Source of the DNA: Planctomycetota bacterium
GTDB taxonomy: Bacteria; Planctomycetota; Phycisphaerae; Phycisphaerales; SM1A02
DNA: 7,579 nucleotides
Reading direction: 5' to 3'
Assembly: GCA_009926815.1 (NCBI GenBank)
Contig: RFOC01000097.1
Span: forward strand, 1-7,579
Positions 5,996 to 7,579 of the stretch are shown here, piece after piece. The translations under genes and the position numbers were made by a program. Position 1 is the stretch's first letter. Every line of letters starts with the position of its first letter. The notes under the pieces were generated by a model. It did not search any database and was not told the DNA's origin. It saw only the letters and a program-made list of their open reading frames with translations.

Positions 5996-7579
5996 CGCCA
6001 GCGAGCCACGCGTGGGCGCCACGGTCCTGCCGGACCCTGGCTCGGAGCCCCATGATTCGTCGCGCACGCACGTCACGGGGCGCAGCGAGTACGTGGATGA
6101 CCGACCCATGCTGCCCGGCGAGCTCCTCTGCGGGCTTGTCTACAGCCCCCTCGCGCGAGCCCGCGTGAAGCGACTGGATCTGGCCGCTGCGATGGCCGTG
6201 CCGGGCGTGGTCTGCGGCGTGACCGCGAAGGACGTGGCCCACAACCTCTGGGGCAGCATCATCGTGGACCAGCCACTGCTGGCCGAGAGCGAGGTGCAGT
6301 ACGCCGGCGAGGTGGTCGCGGTGCTTGGCGCGGAGACGCGCGAGGCCCTTGCGAAGGGCCTGGCCGCGGTGCAGGTGGAGTGGGAGAGGCTGCCCGCCAT
6401 TCGGACCATCGATGAGGCCGTGGCGGCCAAGGCCTTCATCGGATCGGAGCGTTCGATCTGCCGCGGCGACGCCGACGCCGCGCTGACCGCGGCGCCGCAC
6501 CGGCTCTCGGGCACGGTGATCATCGAGGGCGCGGACCACTTCTACCTCGAGAGCCAGGCGGCCATCGCGTACCCGCGGCACGACGGTCCCATGGAGGTGC
6601 ACTCGTCCACGCAGCACCCCACCGAGACGCAGCACGTGGTGGCGGAGGCGCTGGGGGTCTCCTTCGCCGACGTGGTCTGCATCGCGCGGCGGCTTGGCGG
6701 TGGCTTCGGCGGCAAGGAGTCGCAGGCGGCGCCCATCGCGGCATACGCGGCGCTGATCGCTCGCAGGAGCGGCCGGCCAGCGCGGCTGGCGATCAGCAAG
6801 GATGACGACATGATCATCACCGGCAAGCGGAATCCCTTCCAGATCCGCTACGAGGCGGGCTTCGACGGCGAGGGCCGCCTGCTGGCGCTGAAGGCGCAGC
6901 TGCACTCCGATGGCGGTGCCTACGCCGACCTGTCCACGGCGATCATGGAGCGGGCGCTGCTGCACTGCGACAACGCCTACTTCATCCCGCATGTGCACGT
7001 GCGCGGGCAGGTGTGCCGCACCAACCACCATCCGCACACGGCGTTCCGCGGCTTCGGCGGCCCCAAGGGCGTGGCCATGATCGAGTCGATCCTGGAGGAC
7101 GTGGCCCGGACCGTTGGCAGGGATGCCCTGGATGTCCGGCGCCTGAACGTGTACGCGCCGGGACGGGACGTGACGCACTACGGCCAGCAGGTGGAGAACA
7201 ACTGCCTTCCCGCGATGTTCGATGCCCTGGAGACCCGTTGCGAGTACCGCCGGCGGCGGGCCGACATCGTGCGGTGGAACGCGCATGTCGCCAACAACCC
7301 GCGTGGCCTCTCCATGACCGCGGTGAAGTTCGGCATCTCGTTCACCACGCGGCACCTGAACCAGGCGAATGCGCTGGTGAACGTGCACCGCGACGGCACG
7401 GTGCAGGTGTCCACCGGAGCCGTGGAGATGGGGCAGGGGGTCAACGCGCGCATCGCGGCCATCGTGGCGGAGTGCCTCGGCGTGCCGACCGCGTCGGTGC
7501 GACTCATGGTCACCTCCACCGAGAAGAACGCCAACACGTCACCCACCGCGGCCAGCAGCGGCACGGACCTCAATGGTGC
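5988..7579 (+). CDS. xdhB: Xanthine dehydrogenase large (molybdopterin-binding) subunit (3' partial)
   Basis: Catalytic subunit that oxidises hypoxanthine and xanthine to urate at a molybdenum cofactor; 530 residues are visible before the window ends, roughly two thirds of the usual length. Active-site landmarks, by correspondence with bovine enzyme, are Gln209 (HSSTQHP), the LGGGFGGKES loop with Glu244 (bovine Glu802), Arg354 in TAFRGFGG (bovine Arg880), and Phe452-Thr453 in KFGISFT (bovine Phe1009-Thr1010). The cofactor-binding stretches TGAVEMGQGVNARI and SPTAASSGTDLNG are intact. The second catalytic glutamate (bovine Glu1261) lies beyond the window. Arg354 indicates a purine oxidase rather than an aldehyde oxidase. 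The position after TAFRGFGGP is Lys360, where xanthine dehydrogenases usually have Gln. The ATG at 5988 is preceded by GAGGTG (5978-5983) and overlaps the last 8 bases of xdhA (ATGGCTGA), giving tight coupling for a stoichiometric complex. Confidence 0.95.
   Translation, partial: MADASEPRVGATVLPDPGSEPHDSSRTHVTGRSEYVDDRPMLPGELLCGLVYSPLARARVKRLDLAAAMAVPGVVCGVTAKDVAHNLWGSIIVDQPLLAESEVQYAGEVVAVLGAETREALAKGLAAVQVEWERLPAIRTIDEAVAAKAFIGSERSICRGDADAALTAAPHRLSGTVIIEGADHFYLESQAAIAYPRHDGPMEVHSSTQHPTETQHVVAEALGVSFADVVCIARRLGGGFGGKESQAAPIAAYAALIARRSGRPARLAISKDDDMIITGKRNPFQIRYEAGFDGEGRLLALKAQLHSDGGAYADLSTAIMERALLHCDNAYFIPHVHVRGQVCRTNHHPHTAFRGFGGPKGVAMIESILEDVARTVGRDALDVRRLNVYAPGRDVTHYGQQVENNCLPAMFDALETRCEYRRRRADIVRWNAHVANNPRGLSMTAVKFGISFTTRHLNQANALVNVHRDGTVQVSTGAVEMGQGVNARIAAIVAECLGVPTASVRLMVTSTEKNANTSPTAASSGTDLNG

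Noticed and set aside
4493..6109. Long open frame on the - strand opposite xdhA
   Set aside because: Shadow of xdhA; same compositional artefact, no recognisable motifs.
5883..7388. Long open frame on the - strand opposite xdhB
   Set aside because: Shadow of xdhB; no motifs, and the + strand frame carries the intact molybdopterin-binding signatures.

Overview
The window is a gene-dense, high-GC (by eye about two thirds G+C) stretch of bacterial DNA. It carries four head-to-tail genes on the + strand, almost no intergenic DNA, and one theme: breakdown of purines to central-metabolism carbon. No RNA gene, mobile element, CRISPR array or long non-coding stretch was seen. The host cannot be named with confidence. 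High GC, weak Shine-Dalgarno signals and a very large catabolic fusion would fit a group such as Planctomycetota, but this is only an impression.

Layout: (1) positions 1-4032 are the 3' part of a giant gene whose start lies upstream of the window. Its product reads in order as malate synthase A-like, OHCU decarboxylase (UraD), a beta-lactamase-fold serine hydrolase, and a two-repeat allantoicase. (2) 4029-4499 is a guanine deaminase (guaD), joined to the first gene by an ATGA overlap. (3) 4529-5995 is the Fe-S/FAD subunit of xanthine dehydrogenase (xdhA). (4) 5988-7579 is the molybdenum-binding subunit (xdhB), overlapping xdhA by 8 bases and cut by the window end.

Together the genes trace guanine -> xanthine (GuaD) -> urate (Xdh) -> [uricase and HIU hydrolase, not in the window] -> OHCU -> S-allantoin (UraD domain) -> allantoate -> ureidoglycolate + urea (allantoicase domain) -> glyoxylate -> malate (malate synthase domain, with acetyl-CoA). 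Two steps have no recognised enzyme here: allantoin ring opening (allantoinase) and release of glyoxylate from ureidoglycolate. The serine-hydrolase domain sits between the UraD and allantoicase domains, where an allantoinase would fit in pathway order. It is the most interesting unknown in the window.
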